A stretch of DNA of 64,000 bases. It comes from Campylobacter ureolyticus ACS-301-V-Sch3b. GTDB taxonomy: Bacteria > Campylobacterota > Campylobacteria > Campylobacterales > Campylobacteraceae. Location: assembly GCF_000413435.1 (NCBI RefSeq), contig NZ_KE340327.1, forward strand, positions 71,667-135,666. The letters are read 5' to 3'. Positions 18,277-28,378 of the stretch are shown here, piece after piece. The position numbers were made by a program, and so were the translations under genes. Under the pieces are notes generated by a model. It did no database searches. It was not told where the DNA came from and was given only the letters and a program-made list of their open reading frames with translations. The stretch's first letter is position 1; each line of letters begins with the position of its first letter.

Positions 18277-19440
18277 TTGAAATCTGATAAATTTTTATTT
18301 TTTATAGCATCTTTTTTAATTGCAGTAGGCATTATATTTTCACTCTCTCTTGGTGTTTTTAGCGTTTTACTATATGATTATGATAATACACATTTTTTTA
18401 TCAGACAGCTTAGCATAGGAATTATAAGTATTTTTTTAATGTGGACTTTATCTAAGCTTAATCCTGAAAAAATTTTAACCTTTGTTTGCATTTATATATT
18501 TTTTTTAGCTATGTTTTGTTTAATGCTTGCTATGCCTTTTATGCCCTCATCGTTAGTTAGAGAGGTAAATGGAGCGGCTAGATGGATAAAACTACCTGGT
18601 TTTTCTTTTGCTCCTGTTGAGCTTTTTAAGATAGGATTTATCTATTTTTTAGCTTGGAGCTTTACTAGAAAAATTGATGGGGTTAAAAAGCCTTTTTTGA
18701 AAGAAATTGGCATTTTATTTCCTTATGTAGTTGTTTTTGGTATAGTTATTTTAATAATTGGCTCTATTCAAAACGATTTTGGACAAGTTGTAGTATTAGC
18801 TTCTGTTTTATTTGCAATGATAGTTTTAGCTGGCGTTAGTAGAAAAATAATAGGATTAATATTAAGTTTTTTTGCTTTGGCTGGTTTTTTACTAATTACT
18901 TCAAGCCAGCACAGAATTAGCAGAATTCACTCTTGGTGGAGTGGAATACAAGATGTTGTAATATCATTTTTACCATCAGAAATGGGAAATAAATTATATA
19001 TAGATGATGCTCAAACCCCGTATCAAATTTCTCACTCATTAAATGCTATAAATAATGGTGGATTTTTTGGCGAAGGAATTGGGCTTGGAACCTTTAAATT
19101 AGGATTTTTAAGCGAGGTTCATACTGATTTTGTTTTAGCAGGAATTTCAGAAGAGGTTGGTTTTTTTGGAATTTTAATCATAGTTATTCTTTTTTATGCG
19201 CTTTTACTTAGGATTTTTCAAACAGCTTCTAATACATCAAACCAGGTTTATTATCTGTTTTCCTCAGGTATAGGATTTATGTTTTTATTTTCATTTATGA
19301 TAAACTCATACGGTATTACATCAATAACACCTGTAAAAGGCATTGCGGTTCCATTTTTAAGTTATGGTGGAAGTCAACTTTTAGGAAGTTCAGTAGCCAT
19401 TGGATGTATTTTAATGATATCAAAAAGAAGTAAAAATTAA
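18277..19440 (+). CDS. ftsW: Septal peptidoglycan glycosyltransferase FtsW
   Basis: 387 aa SEDS-family protein with about ten membrane helices. It polymerises lipid II at the division site. The family pattern is clear: NGAARWIKLPGFSFAPVELF in the middle, QNDFGQVVVLASVLF, and the C-terminal SYGGSQLLGSSVAIG. RodA has the same fold; FtsW is preferred because ftsK precedes and murG follows. It starts with TTG 4 nt after ftsK. Confidence 0.9.
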   Translation: MKSDKFLFFIASFLIAVGIIFSLSLGVFSVLLYDYDNTHFFIRQLSIGIISIFLMWTLSKLNPEKILTFVCIYIFFLAMFCLMLAMPFMPSSLVREVNGAARWIKLPGFSFAPVELFKIGFIYFLAWSFTRKIDGVKKPFLKEIGILFPYVVVFGIVILIIGSIQNDFGQVVVLASVLFAMIVLAGVSRKIIGLILSFFALAGFLLITSSQHRISRIHSWWSGIQDVVISFLPSEMGNKLYIDDAQTPYQISHSLNAINNGGFFGEGIGLGTFKLGFLSEVHTDFVLAGISEEVGFFGILIIVILFYALLLRIFQTASNTSNQVYYLFSSGIGFMFLFSFMINSYGITSITPVKGIAVPFLSYGGSQLLGSSVAIGCILMISKRSKN

Positions 19441-19449
19441 AGGCTAAAA

Positions 19450-20463
19450 ATGTGCATAGTTGTAACAGGTGGTGGAACTGGCGGGCATTTAATAATTGCT
19501 AAAGTAATAGCTTGTGAGTTAAAAAACCGTGGTGTTAAAACTATTTTTATAGGCTCAAGCAATGGTCAAGATAAAAGCTGGTTTGAAAATAGTGATATTT
19601 TTCATGAAAAATATTTTCTAAAAAGTAGTGGAGTTGTAAATAAAAAAGGTTTTAAAAAAATATTTTCTTTATTTAATATAATAACTCAAATTTTTGAAGT
19701 TAGAAAAATTTTAAAAAATAAAAATATAAAAGCCGTATTTAGTGTAGGTGGATATAGTGCTGCACCGGCTTCTTTTTGGGCAGTTTTATTTAAAATTCCT
19801 CTTTTTATCCATGAGCAAAATGCCTTTACAGGAAAGCTAAACAAACTTTTAAAACCTTTTTCAAAAGCTTTTTATTCATCTTATGAAAAACCAAATTTTA
19901 ATTATCCTATAAATTTAGAGTTTTTTAAAGCGTCTAGAATTAGAAAAAATTTAAAAACAATTTTATTTATGGGTGGCTCACAAGGAGCAAGTTTTATAAA
20001 TAGTTTGGCTTTAAATTTAGCCAATGATTTGCATAGTAAAAATATAAAAATTATTCACCAATGCGGAAAAAAAGAATTTGATAAAATAAAAGCTTTTTAT
20101 GATGAAAATAAAATTGATGCTTTGGTAGTTGATTTTAGTAACGATATGCCAAATTTGATGAATAAAGCAGATCTTTGTATTAGCCGAAGTGGGGCAAGCT
20201 CTTTGTGGGAACTTTGTGCTAATAATCTACCAGCTATTTTTATACCTTTTCCCTATGCTGCAAATGATCATCAGTTTTATAACGCTAAATTTCTAGGTAA
20301 TAATACAAAAATAATTAGACAAGATAGAGTTTTAAAAGAAGAAATTTTAACTGAAATTTTTAATTATGATTTAGAAAAAACAAGTTTAAATTTAAAAGAA
20401 TTAACCAAAGAAAATGGTTGTAAAGAGATAGTTGATGATATGATTAAAAAGATAAAAAAATGA
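19450..20463 (+). CDS. murG: Lipid II synthase MurG
   Basis: 337 aa GT-B glycosyltransferase that adds GlcNAc to lipid I on the inner face of the membrane. The N-terminal glycine-rich loop TGGGTGGHLIIAKVIA (residues 5-20) and the second one GGSQGASFINSLA are both present. The donor-site segment SRSGASSLWELCANNLPAIF and PFPYAANDHQFYNAKFL complete the signature. The stop overlaps the start of the next gene by 4 nt. Confidence 0.95.
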   Translation: MCIVVTGGGTGGHLIIAKVIACELKNRGVKTIFIGSSNGQDKSWFENSDIFHEKYFLKSSGVVNKKGFKKIFSLFNIITQIFEVRKILKNKNIKAVFSVGGYSAAPASFWAVLFKIPLFIHEQNAFTGKLNKLLKPFSKAFYSSYEKPNFNYPINLEFFKASRIRKNLKTILFMGGSQGASFINSLALNLANDLHSKNIKIIHQCGKKEFDKIKAFYDENKIDALVVDFSNDMPNLMNKADLCISRSGASSLWELCANNLPAIFIPFPYAANDHQFYNAKFLGNNTKIIRQDRVLKEEILTEIFNYDLEKTSLNLKELTKENGCKEIVDDMIKKIKK

Positions 20464-21794
20464 TAGATGAGTTAATAAATTTTTTAAAAACTGACAATAT
20501 TTTTTTGACAGGCGGTGCTGGTGTTGGCAAAAGCTATACAGTTTCTAAAATAATAAAGCACTATAGGGATGAGAGTTTAGGTGTTGTCTCTTTGGGAAGT
20601 ACTGGGATTAGCGCTGTAAATATCGGCGGTCTTACACTTCATTCATTTTTTGGATTTGGGATTTGCAAAAACAAAAATGAGTTAAGCCAGTATGACAAAG
20701 GCTCAAAAGCCAAAGAAAAGCTTAAAAACTTAAAAAATATTTTAGATAAAACAGAGCTTATTATCATTGATGAGATTTCGATGGTTTCGGCTGATTTGTT
20801 CGAGATGATCTACTTAAGGCTTGTAAATTTGGCCTACAAAGGCAGAGTTTTAGTAGTTGGTGACTTTTATCAGCTACCTCCAATCATAAAAGAGCAAAAC
20901 TTAGATCTTTTTCAAAAAAGTGTCTATGCCTTTGGCTCTTATGCGTGGGAGATGATGAAATTTAAAAATATAGAATTAATTAAGCCAAAAAGAACTAAAA
21001 ATTTAGAATTTTTTAATGTTTTATCAAAGATAAGAGTTGGAAAGATTGGCGTTGAAGATGCTAGATATCTATATAGCTTTTTGGCGGCCAAATTTGCTCC
21101 AAATAGCGATGAAACGGTGCTTTTTGGAAGAAACAAAGAGGCAAACGAATTAAATGCTTTCATGCTTGAAAAGCTTTGTTCCCCACTTCTAAAACATAGC
21201 GGCAAAACTATCATAAATGATAACTTAGTTCATAAAGATAGGATTGATACGTGGCTAAATAACCTAAATGTTGCGACTACTTTTGAGTTTAAAATCGGCG
21301 CAAAGGTGATTTTTACTATCAATAAATATAAAAATATCATCGATGATAGTGAGTTTTACAACGGCGAGCAGGGCGTTATAAAAGACGTTTTTTTAGATGA
21401 CGATGAAATTTCAGGGATCTTAGTAGAAAAAAACAGCGGTGAATTAGTCGAAGTAAAGCCAAATAGCTATGATTTTGGCAAGTATGTAAATGAAGATGAT
21501 GAGCTTAAATATAGCGTCATAGCCAGTTTTTCTCAGTTTCCACTTCGCCTTGCTTATGCCATAACTATCCACAAATCTCAAGGTATGAGCATTGAGCGGC
21601 TAACTTGCGATTTAACGCATATTTTTGCCGAAGGACAGCTCTATGTTGCACTTTCAAGAGCAATTGAGCCTAACAATTTAAAGATAGTTTATAAAAAAAG
21701 CGAGAATTTCAACTCATATTTAAACAGAGTTATCAAAAGCCATAAAGATGTTGATGAGTTTTATGAAAAAACCGACTTTTTAAAATATGAGTGA
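20460..21794 (+). CDS. PIF1-like (RecD-related) superfamily 1 DNA helicase
   Basis: 444 aa. Motif I is FLTGGAGVGKSYTVSK at about residues 15-30; motif Ia LGSTGISAVNIGGLTLHSFF; motif II LIIIDEISMVSADLFEM; motif III VVGDFYQLPP; and a C-terminal UvrD/RecD-type segment ITIHKSQGMS followed by GQLYVALSRA. These match the PIF1 group of 5'-3' helicases, which unwind G-quadruplex or other structured DNA in other organisms. It is coupled to murG by ATGA and converges on napD with no base between the two stops. Its sequence is less A+T-rich than ftsW-murG, which could hint at a separate origin. Confidence 0.88.
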   Translation: MIDELINFLKTDNIFLTGGAGVGKSYTVSKIIKHYRDESLGVVSLGSTGISAVNIGGLTLHSFFGFGICKNKNELSQYDKGSKAKEKLKNLKNILDKTELIIIDEISMVSADLFEMIYLRLVNLAYKGRVLVVGDFYQLPPIIKEQNLDLFQKSVYAFGSYAWEMMKFKNIELIKPKRTKNLEFFNVLSKIRVGKIGVEDARYLYSFLAAKFAPNSDETVLFGRNKEANELNAFMLEKLCSPLLKHSGKTIINDNLVHKDRIDTWLNNLNVATTFEFKIGAKVIFTINKYKNIIDDSEFYNGEQGVIKDVFLDDDEISGILVEKNSGELVEVKPNSYDFGKYVNEDDELKYSVIASFSQFPLRLAYAITIHKSQGMSIERLTCDLTHIFAEGQLYVALSRAIEPNNLKIVYKKSENFNSYLNRVIKSHKDVDEFYEKTDFLKYE

Positions 21795-22127
21795 TTATAC
21801 TTTGACATTCCCGTTGTATTTTATCGCTCCAGCTTTTAGCTCCTTGTTTAGGACTTCATCAATAAAATCTTGTTTTAAAGAAAGATTGCTATCTTCGTAG
21901 CTATAGACCACGCAAGCCTCTTTTACATTTTCTAAACTCTCAATTTTTTTAAATGTTTTTATCTGTTCATCAAAGCTTTCACACTCCAAAACAACAACGA
22001 TTTGGCTGTTTTGATGAGCTATGACTTCACAATTTTTGATTTTATTTAGATTTTCTATGGCTAAATTCAGACCATTTTTATCTATTAAATTTACAACTAA
22101 ACTTGAAATATTCACTCTATCCTCCAA
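21795..22127 (-). CDS. napD: Nitrate reductase maturation chaperone NapD
   Basis: 110 aa. NapD binds the twin-arginine signal of NapA and holds back export until the molybdenum cofactor is inserted. The N-terminal pattern VNISSLVVNLIDKNGLNLAI, then CEVIAHQNSQIVVVLECESF, is the small ferredoxin-like NapD fold (ISSL followed by a beta strand near IVVVLE). It is the last gene of the nap operon and overlaps napL by 16 nt. Confidence 0.85.
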   Translation of the reverse strand: MEDRVNISSLVVNLIDKNGLNLAIENLNKIKNCEVIAHQNSQIVVVLECESFDEQIKTFKKIESLENVKEACVVYSYEDSNLSLKQDFIDEVLNKELKAGAIKYNGNVKV

Positions 22128-23020
22128 ATTTTAATATTTTTTTCATAAGCTGATGAAAAAATAAGATCTTTATAGATGATAATTGCATTTAGTGTGCTTT
22201 GATCTGTTTTTATAAAATCAACTTTTTTAAAACTCTTATCAAATACCGATATATCGCTATTTTCATCACTCATAAAAGCTAGATATCTATCACTCATTCC
22301 AACAGCATAGACTAAAAATTTAGCTTGAAAGCTTTTTAAATTTCCATCTTTATAAAAAACAGCATTTTTATCAGCCGAACCGCTTATAAACTCATCTTTG
22401 CCATTTATGTAAAGATCGTAGATATTATCTTTATGAGCCAAAATAGTATCCAAAACTCTATTTTCACCTAGTAAAAATTTGTAAATTTCACCACTTTCGC
22501 ACCCAACTATCAAAATATCATCTAAAATTTCAATATCGCCAAGTGATGAAGTAGAAAATTTATACTCAAAAATCACCTCTTTTTTGTTTAGGTCAAAAAA
22601 TGAGATCTCACTACTCAAACTTGCATAAACTATCAAATTTTCATTTATAAAAAGAGCCTTTTTAACACTTTCATTGTCTAATTTTATTTTGTTTAGAGCT
22701 CCATTTTCATAGATAAATATCGCTCTTTTATAATAATCATCCTCACTTAAAATCAAAATCTTATCATTAAGCGCATCTGTGCTAAAGACTTTTGGCGATT
22801 TTGTCTCAAAATATGATGAAATTTGAGGCAAATTTATGGTTTTTATAGTCTTATTTTGCTCCACATCATAGACCAAAACTTCGCCACTATCGGTTGAGAT
22901 GTATAAATTTTTATTTTTTAAAAGCAAATTTGTAACAGGATAGTTAGTTTTAATCTCACCTAAAAACTCTGCTGCAAAAATAAAGTTAAATAAAAGTAAA
23001 ATAGTTATAAAAACTCTCAA
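22112..23020 (-). CDS. napL: Periplasmic beta-propeller protein NapL
   Basis: 302 aa with a signal peptide (MRVFITILLLFNFIFA). The rest consists of repeated blade-like strands (VLVYDVEQNKTIKTI, EISFFDLNKKEVIFEYKF, GDIEILDDILIVGCESG, DEFISGSADKNAVFYKDG), consistent with a WD40/PQQ-type propeller. NapL occurs in epsilonproteobacterial nap operons and in Wolinella affects Nap activity only modestly; its exact role is not settled. It overlaps napF by 4 nt and napD by 16 nt. Confidence 0.85.
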   Translation of the reverse strand: MRVFITILLLFNFIFAAEFLGEIKTNYPVTNLLLKNKNLYISTDSGEVLVYDVEQNKTIKTINLPQISSYFETKSPKVFSTDALNDKILILSEDDYYKRAIFIYENGALNKIKLDNESVKKALFINENLIVYASLSSEISFFDLNKKEVIFEYKFSTSSLGDIEILDDILIVGCESGEIYKFLLGENRVLDTILAHKDNIYDLYINGKDEFISGSADKNAVFYKDGNLKSFQAKFLVYAVGMSDRYLAFMSDENSDISVFDKSFKKVDFIKTDQSTLNAIIIYKDLIFSSAYEKNIKIWRIE

Positions 23021-23454
23021 AAAGCAACTCCTTTTAAACTAAGTGCTTCATTAAAGCAAGCACCTACGCACTCGCCACATCCAACGCAGTTTTCATTGAT
23101 AGTTGGCTTAAAGACTCCAAAATACTCAATTGCTCTAAATTTGCAAACTTCATAGCAGTTATAGCACATCGTATCATTCCAAGCAAGGCAAGATGTTATC
23201 TCTATCTTTGCAACTGCATTTATTTTGGCGCTAAAGTCTAAATTTAGAGTGTTTTTTTGATTTTCTTGACAAGCAATTGCACATTTTTTACAAAAATCAC
23301 ATCCAAACTCATTTGGCTCAAAATAGACAAAATTCTCTTTAAGCTTAATTAGATTTTTATCACATGAAGTAACACAAGGTGCCTCGCATTCCAAACATTC
23401 AAATTTACCGCTAAAATAGGGCGGATAAATAGTCTTTTGAAATCTTTTTAGCAC
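23017..23454 (-). CDS. napF: Ferredoxin-type protein NapF
   Basis: 145 aa, cytoplasmic, no signal peptide. It carries many cysteines in ferredoxin-like clusters: CLECEAPCVTSC, CDFCKKCAIAC, CYNCYEVC and CVGCGECVGAC, each able to help bind a [4Fe-4S] centre. NapF proteins assist NapA maturation in the cytoplasm. The operon order napA-G-H-B-F-L-D matches Wolinella succinogenes; the C. jejuni operon, as I recall it, lacks napF, another sign that this is a different species. Confidence 0.87.
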   Translation of the reverse strand: MLKRFQKTIYPPYFSGKFECLECEAPCVTSCDKNLIKLKENFVYFEPNEFGCDFCKKCAIACQENQKNTLNLDFSAKINAVAKIEITSCLAWNDTMCYNCYEVCKFRAIEYFGVFKPTINENCVGCGECVGACFNEALSLKGVAF

Positions 23455-23466
23455 CTTTTTGTCCTT

Positions 23467-23955
23467 TTACTCAACGCCTTGATTTAGCACATCAAGTAGG
23501 TTTGAGCCATGTTTTAAAACTTTGTCTCTAAAAACTGCTTCAAATTTATTATTTACCACAGTTTTTGCATTTGATTGTGGCACGTGACATTGAACGCAGT
23601 TGTATCTAGTCATATCAAGTTCTCCGTGCAAATCCTTGCCAGTTCTTAAATCCACAAGATGAGATTTTGGTATGGCAGTTGAGCCAATATCTTTTGCAAA
23701 CTCAGGCATATGGCAGGTTGTGCACATATTAAGCTCTAGTGTAATTGGCAAAAGTCCATCTAGATCATGTGGTATAAGTGGTGGTGAGTTTTCAAAAGAT
23801 CTATCAAATCTAGTTGAAGTTCCAGGCGCATCACTGCTGTAGGCAAAATCTTGCAAAACTAAATTCTCTTCGCTCGTTAAACCAGCCTTTCTTAGGCCAT
23901 CTTGTTGGCTAAAAGCAAAGACAACACAGATGAAAAATAGTATAATTTTTCTCAT
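23467..23955 (-). CDS. napB: Periplasmic dihaem cytochrome subunit NapB
   Basis: 162 aa. NapB passes electrons to NapA. A signal peptide (MRKIILFFICVVFAFS) precedes two CXXCH haem c sites, CTTCH (followed by MPEF) and CVQCH (followed by VPQS). The family segments PPLIPHDLDGLLPITLELNM and VQCHVPQSNA are clear. The start overlaps the napH stop by 4 nt. Confidence 0.95.
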   Translation of the reverse strand: MRKIILFFICVVFAFSQQDGLRKAGLTSEENLVLQDFAYSSDAPGTSTRFDRSFENSPPLIPHDLDGLLPITLELNMCTTCHMPEFAKDIGSTAIPKSHLVDLRTGKDLHGELDMTRYNCVQCHVPQSNAKTVVNNKFEAVFRDKVLKHGSNLLDVLNQGVE

Positions 23956-24734
23956 TTTTTATCCTTTTTTATAATACCGAAATTTAATGCATCGTGGGCG
24001 CAAACATCTACGCAACGACCGCAGCTTATACAGCTACTACTAATAAAAAAATCTTTTTTTGAAATATCTTTTAAAATGCCATCTTCTGGGCAAACCTTAA
24101 TGCAGTCCATGCATTTTGTGCAGTTTTTAAAACTATGTTTTACTCTTATTAGTGAGAGTTTTGAAAGTAGTGCGTAAAATGCACCAAGTGGGCAAATTTT
24201 AGAGCAAACTCCTCTTTTTGCTACAAAAAGATCAAAAACAAAAAGCAAAAAAGCAACATTTAAAAAGGTGAAATTTAGATAAATTAATCCCCTTTGAATA
24301 ACCCCTACAAAACTTATATTTTCAAAAGCTGGCACGCCCAAAACAAAACTAGCTATCAAACTCAAAGCTAAAAAATAGTATCTAAAATTTGCATTTAAGC
24401 TCAGATAACCGCCTCTAATTTTAAGTTTTTTTCTTATAAAGTAGGCAAAATCTGTTATGAGATTAACAGGGCAAACCCACGAACAAAAGAGCCTTGGAGC
24501 TATCAAACTATAAAATAAAGCAACGATTAAAGCGCCACTTATTGCAACAAATGAAACATTGAAAGTTGCTAGGTAAATTTGAAGCACTGCAAATGGGTCA
24601 CTTAGTGAAATTTTACCAAATAAAATAGAGCTACTTAAATTTCCCTTTAAAATATTTAAAATTTCTAAATTTCCAAGCATAAAAAGAGCTAAAACCAAAA
24701 ATTGAACAACTCTTCTAAGATTGTTTATTTTCAT
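23952..24734 (-). CDS. napH: Quinol dehydrogenase membrane subunit NapH
   Basis: 260 aa with four or five membrane helices, a CSWVCPVN motif near residue 88, CSKICPLGAFYALL near 175 and two C-terminal ferredoxin motifs (CTKCMDCIKVCP, then CISCGRCVDVC). NapH accepts electrons from menaquinol and passes them through NapG to NapB/NapA. No napC is present in this operon, so NapGH is the likely sole quinol route, as in other Campylobacterota. The start overlaps the napG stop by one base. Confidence 0.95.
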   Translation of the reverse strand: MKINNLRRVVQFLVLALFMLGNLEILNILKGNLSSSILFGKISLSDPFAVLQIYLATFNVSFVAISGALIVALFYSLIAPRLFCSWVCPVNLITDFAYFIRKKLKIRGGYLSLNANFRYYFLALSLIASFVLGVPAFENISFVGVIQRGLIYLNFTFLNVAFLLFVFDLFVAKRGVCSKICPLGAFYALLSKLSLIRVKHSFKNCTKCMDCIKVCPEDGILKDISKKDFFISSSCISCGRCVDVCAHDALNFGIIKKDKK

Positions 24735-25471
24735 TAAAACTCCTCGTTATTTAGATAATCAAGCGCTTTTGTTTTATCAAGCTTTATCTTTGTGTTGGCA
24801 TCTTTTAGCTTTTTATCGCCATTTTTTTCCCAGCCAATTACATAGTTATCATTCATCTTGCCAAGCACAAACTCTCTTCTAACTACGCTAATAGCAGCTT
24901 TTTTAGTAATACAAACTTTCTCGCACATCCCACATCCCGTGCAAATATCGCCATCAACAACTGGAAGTAAAAATGCATGTTTTGCCGTTCTATCATTTCT
25001 TTTGTATTCTAGATATAAAGCCCTATCTATAAGCGGACAGGCTCTATAACAGGCATCGCATTGAATTCCAAAGTAGGCAACACAACTTTTCATATCCACA
25101 ACCGCAACACCAGATCTCATCAAATTTACATCTAGCAAACCATCTTTTTGCAAAGACTTTATATCAAGTGCAGATGTTGGGCAAATAGCAGCACAAGGGA
25201 TATCTTCACACATATAACATGGAATTTTTCTTGGTATAAAATAGGGCGTTGAAATAGAGGTGTTGTCAAAAATAGTGCTAAGTTTAAGTGTGTCGTATGG
25301 ACAGGCTTCCACGCAAAGTCCGCACTTTATGCAACTTGCCACAAAGCTTTTTTCATCTTTTGCACCAGGTGGTCTTAAGAAAAATTTAGCTTCTGTGTTT
25401 TTAGGAATGCTCCATAAAATCCCGCCAGCACTAAACAGACAAGCTATTTTTAACACCTCTCTTCTTGTCAT
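24734..25471 (-). CDS. napG: Iron-sulfur electron carrier NapG
   Basis: 245 aa. An N-terminal signal with twin arginines (MTRREVLKIACLFSAGGILW) predicts Tat export. Four [4Fe-4S] motifs follow: CIKCGLCVEACPY, CYMCEDIPCAAICP, CDACYRACP and CTGCGMCEKVC. NapG works with NapH to carry electrons from menaquinol to NapB. It sits 4 nt after napA and overlaps napH by one base. Confidence 0.95.
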   Translation of the reverse strand: MTRREVLKIACLFSAGGILWSIPKNTEAKFFLRPPGAKDEKSFVASCIKCGLCVEACPYDTLKLSTIFDNTSISTPYFIPRKIPCYMCEDIPCAAICPTSALDIKSLQKDGLLDVNLMRSGVAVVDMKSCVAYFGIQCDACYRACPLIDRALYLEYKRNDRTAKHAFLLPVVDGDICTGCGMCEKVCITKKAAISVVRREFVLGKMNDNYVIGWEKNGDKKLKDANTKIKLDKTKALDYLNNEEF

Positions 25472-25475
25472 AAAT

Positions 25476-28259
25476 CTACGCCTTATAAATCTTTACTGCA
25501 CATTTTTTATAATCAGTTTCGTTTGATAAAGGGCAGGTCGCATCAAGACAAACTTTATTTATAAAGACATTTTCATCAAACCAAGGAACATAGACTAGTC
25601 CAACAGGCGGTTTGTTTCGTCCTCTTAAATCAACTCTTGCCTTAACTTTTCCACGCCTACTTTCTATCCAAACTACGTCATTTTGCATCAAATTTAGCTT
25701 TCCAGCATCTAACTCGCTCATATAGCACATTGCTTCAGGAACTGCTTTGTAAAGCTCAGGAACTCTCATTGTCATCGTTCCGCTATGCCAATGCTCTAAA
25801 ACTCTTCCAGTGCATAACCAAAATGGATACTCTTTATTTGGAATCTCAGGTGGATCCATATAAGGGCGGAAGAAAATTTTACCTTTGTTGTTTATATCAA
25901 CCTTTTCATCATCTTTTGCCTTTGCTAAATCTCCAGCACTTAGTTTTGCACCTTTGTTTCCATAAAATGCAAAATCACTTTGTGGTGCTTCTTTTTTAGC
26001 ATAAGGATCATAAAGTGTATTAAATCTCCATTGAGTTTCTTTGCCATCAACAACTGGCCATCTCAAGCCCCTAACTTTGTGATATGTATCAAAATCAGCC
26101 AAATCATGTCCATGACCTAGTCCAAATTTGCGGTACTCTTCCCAAATTGCTTTTTGAACAAAAAAGCCATATCCTTTAAACTCTTTTCCATCGCTTCCAA
26201 CTACATTTCTGCTATCGCCATTTACTTCTGAGTTGTCAAACTTGCCCATGATTTTGTCATCTTTGCTAAATTTTTTCCACTCATCATTTGCAAAAAGCAC
26301 ATCAAATAGCGTATCACTTTCTTTGTAGCCCATTTTTTTAGCCTCTTCTAAAACATTTGGAAGAGTGAGTTTTTCATCTATCTTTTTTTCACCCCAAACA
26401 TCTTTTAAGGTAAATCGTTTTGAAAACTCAAGCATTTGCCAAGTATCACTCATAGCATCGCCTACTGGAATAACTTGCTGGCGCCAATGTTGAGTTCTTC
26501 TTTCAGCATTGCCATAAGAACCCCATTTTTCATAAATCATTGCTGTTGGAAGTATTAGATCTGCTACTTTTGCTGAAATTCCAGGATAAACTTCACTTAC
26601 TACGATAAAATTATCCATCTCTCTTGCTGCTTTTATCCAATGGTTTGCATTTGCGGTATTTTGCCAAGGGTTATTTACCTGCACCCAAGCAAATTTAATT
26701 TTGCCATCTTCTAAATCTCTCATAATTTTTACAAAATGTGAGCCATTTTTTGGATTAATAGTGCCATTTGGTAGTTTCCAAATTTTTTCAGTAATAGCTC
26801 TGTGTTTTGGATTTGCAACAACCATATCAGCAGGAAGTCTATGACAAAATGTTCCAACCTCTCTTGCTGTTCCGCACGCACTTGGCTGACCTGTTAAAGA
26901 AAATGCCCCATTTCCAGGTTTTGCTTGCTTTCCGAGCAGAAAGTGCACCATATAGCTTTGTTCATTTACCCAAGTTCCTCTTGTGTGTTGGTTAAATCCC
27001 ATAGTCCAAAAGCTAACAACTTTTCTCTGTTTTTCTATATATAAATCAGCTAGTGCCTTAAGTTTTGCTTTAAACTCCTGGGTATCTTCATTTTCATCGC
27101 CTTTTGCAATTTTTGCAGTATATTCAAGAGTATATGGAGCAAGCGCTTTTTTAAAATCTTCAAAACTTATCGCCCAGTGTTTTCCAGCTGATTTTGTATT
27201 TTTCATCTCTAAAATATCGCCTGATTTATATCCAAGATATTTTAAACTCTCTGCTTCAAAGTCGCTTACAATCTTGCTTTTTTGTTTTGCAGCGGTATCA
27301 AGCTCACTTTTTTTGTATTTTGGATGGTTTATATCTTCTCTTAAGCCATAACCAATATCTACAGGTCCTGTTGCAAATGTGCAGTGATTTTTAACAAAAT
27401 CCATATCTATTAAATCAGGATGATTATAAACAAGCTCTCTTGCGATGTAGTTCCAAATAGCAAGATCAGTTGATGGTCTAAAAATAATCTCAATATCTGC
27501 CAAATTTGAAGTTCTAGTTGAATAGGTGCTTAAATTTACAACTCTGACATTTTCTGGATCGCTTAATTTTCTATCGCTTACTCTTGCCCACAAAATTGGG
27601 TGCATTTCAGCCATATTTGCACCCCAGCAAACAATAGTATCAGTTAGCTCGATATCATCAAAACAGCCTGATGGTTCATCAATTCCAAAAGTCTGCATAA
27701 AGCCAACAACCGCACTTGCCATACAGTGTCTTGCGTTTGGATCGAGGTTATTACTTCTAAATCCACCTTTTATAAGTTTTGAAGCGACATAGCCTTCTTG
27801 GATTGTGTATTGACCACTCCCAAAAACACCAATTCCTGTAGGTCCAAGCTCATTATATGTTTTTTTAAACTGCTTTTCCATCTCATCAAAGGCTCTTTGC
27901 CAGCTAACAGGGGCAAATTTACCTTTTTTATCAAACTCACCTTTTTCATTCATTCTTAAAAGTGGTTTTGTCAAGCGGTCTTCGCCATACATAATTTTAG
28001 CGTTAAAATAACCTTTTATGCAGTTTAAGCCTCTATTTACTGGAGCTTTAGGATCGCCTTTTACAGCTACTATTTTTCCATCTTTTGTAGCTACCATAAT
28101 CCCGCATCCAGTTCCACAAAACCGACAAACTGCCTTATCCCATCTCCATGATTTTTCAGCTTCGTTTGATTTAGCTGATAAAGAAGATGGAACACTTATG
28201 CCAATAGCAGAACAGGCCGAGGCTGCTGCAGCACTTTTGATAAAATCTCTTCTATTCAT
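25476..28259 (-). CDS. napA: Periplasmic nitrate reductase catalytic subunit NapA
   Basis: 927 aa, the long NapA form of this group. It reduces nitrate to nitrite with a bis-MGD molybdenum cofactor and one [4Fe-4S] cluster. Residues 1-30 are a twin-arginine signal ([15 protein letters not shown]). Cluster cysteines are C45, C48, C52 and C80 (CRFCGTGC, then RGLNC). C179 in NARHCMAS is the expected Mo ligand. Late segments [20 protein letters not shown] and [10 protein letters not shown] are typical. It is the first gene of the operon and has GGAGGA 6 bp before its ATG. Confidence 0.97.
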   Translation of the reverse strand: MNRRDFIKSAAAASACSAIGISVPSSLSAKSNEAEKSWRWDKAVCRFCGTGCGIMVATKDGKIVAVKGDPKAPVNRGLNCIKGYFNAKIMYGEDRLTKPLLRMNEKGEFDKKGKFAPVSWQRAFDEMEKQFKKTYNELGPTGIGVFGSGQYTIQEGYVASKLIKGGFRSNNLDPNARHCMASAVVGFMQTFGIDEPSGCFDDIELTDTIVCWGANMAEMHPILWARVSDRKLSDPENVRVVNLSTYSTRTSNLADIEIIFRPSTDLAIWNYIARELVYNHPDLIDMDFVKNHCTFATGPVDIGYGLREDINHPKYKKSELDTAAKQKSKIVSDFEAESLKYLGYKSGDILEMKNTKSAGKHWAISFEDFKKALAPYTLEYTAKIAKGDENEDTQEFKAKLKALADLYIEKQRKVVSFWTMGFNQHTRGTWVNEQSYMVHFLLGKQAKPGNGAFSLTGQPSACGTAREVGTFCHRLPADMVVANPKHRAITEKIWKLPNGTINPKNGSHFVKIMRDLEDGKIKFAWVQVNNPWQNTANANHWIKAAREMDNFIVVSEVYPGISAKVADLILPTAMIYEKWGSYGNAERRTQHWRQQVIPVGDAMSDTWQMLEFSKRFTLKDVWGEKKIDEKLTLPNVLEEAKKMGYKESDTLFDVLFANDEWKKFSKDDKIMGKFDNSEVNGDSRNVVGSDGKEFKGYGFFVQKAIWEEYRKFGLGHGHDLADFDTYHKVRGLRWPVVDGKETQWRFNTLYDPYAKKEAPQSDFAFYGNKGAKLSAGDLAKAKDDEKVDINNKGKIFFRPYMDPPEIPNKEYPFWLCTGRVLEHWHSGTMTMRVPELYKAVPEAMCYMSELDAGKLNLMQNDVVWIESRRGKVKARVDLRGRNKPPVGLVYVPWFDENVFINKVCLDATCPLSNETDYKKCAVKIYKA

Positions 28260-28291
28260 TGATTAATCCTCCTTGCATTGATTAATTATGA

Positions 28292-28342
28292 TTCTAGTAT
28301 TTTATCAAAAAAATGTTATTTTGCAATTGATTTAGCTCAATT
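28292..28342 (-). promoter_or_regulatory. Inferred nap promoter with FNR-like box at -41.5
   Basis: TTGATTTAGCTCAA at 28327-28340 matches the FNR consensus TTGAT-N4-ATCAA in 9 of 10 positions, and lies within AATTGA-N6-TCAATT (28325-28342). On the minus strand a -10-like TAAAAT occupies 28304-28299. A transcription start 7 bp beyond it (28292) puts the box centre at -41.5, the class II activator position. The start site is inferred, not observed. Confidence 0.6.
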
Positions 28343-28378
28343 AATATTTTAATTCTTATATTATTACTTTGTTTATTG

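Noticed and set aside
25730..28266. Long open frames on the plus strand opposite napA
   Set aside because: They lie wholly within napA on the other strand, show no family motifs, and lack ribosome-binding sites. They follow from napA codon use.
28341..28365. NikR operator (TAATAT-N10-ATATTA) upstream of napA
   Set aside because: The arms are pure A/T in a very A+T-rich stretch, and the spacing fits the known NikR sites only loosely. Such repeats are expected by chance here.
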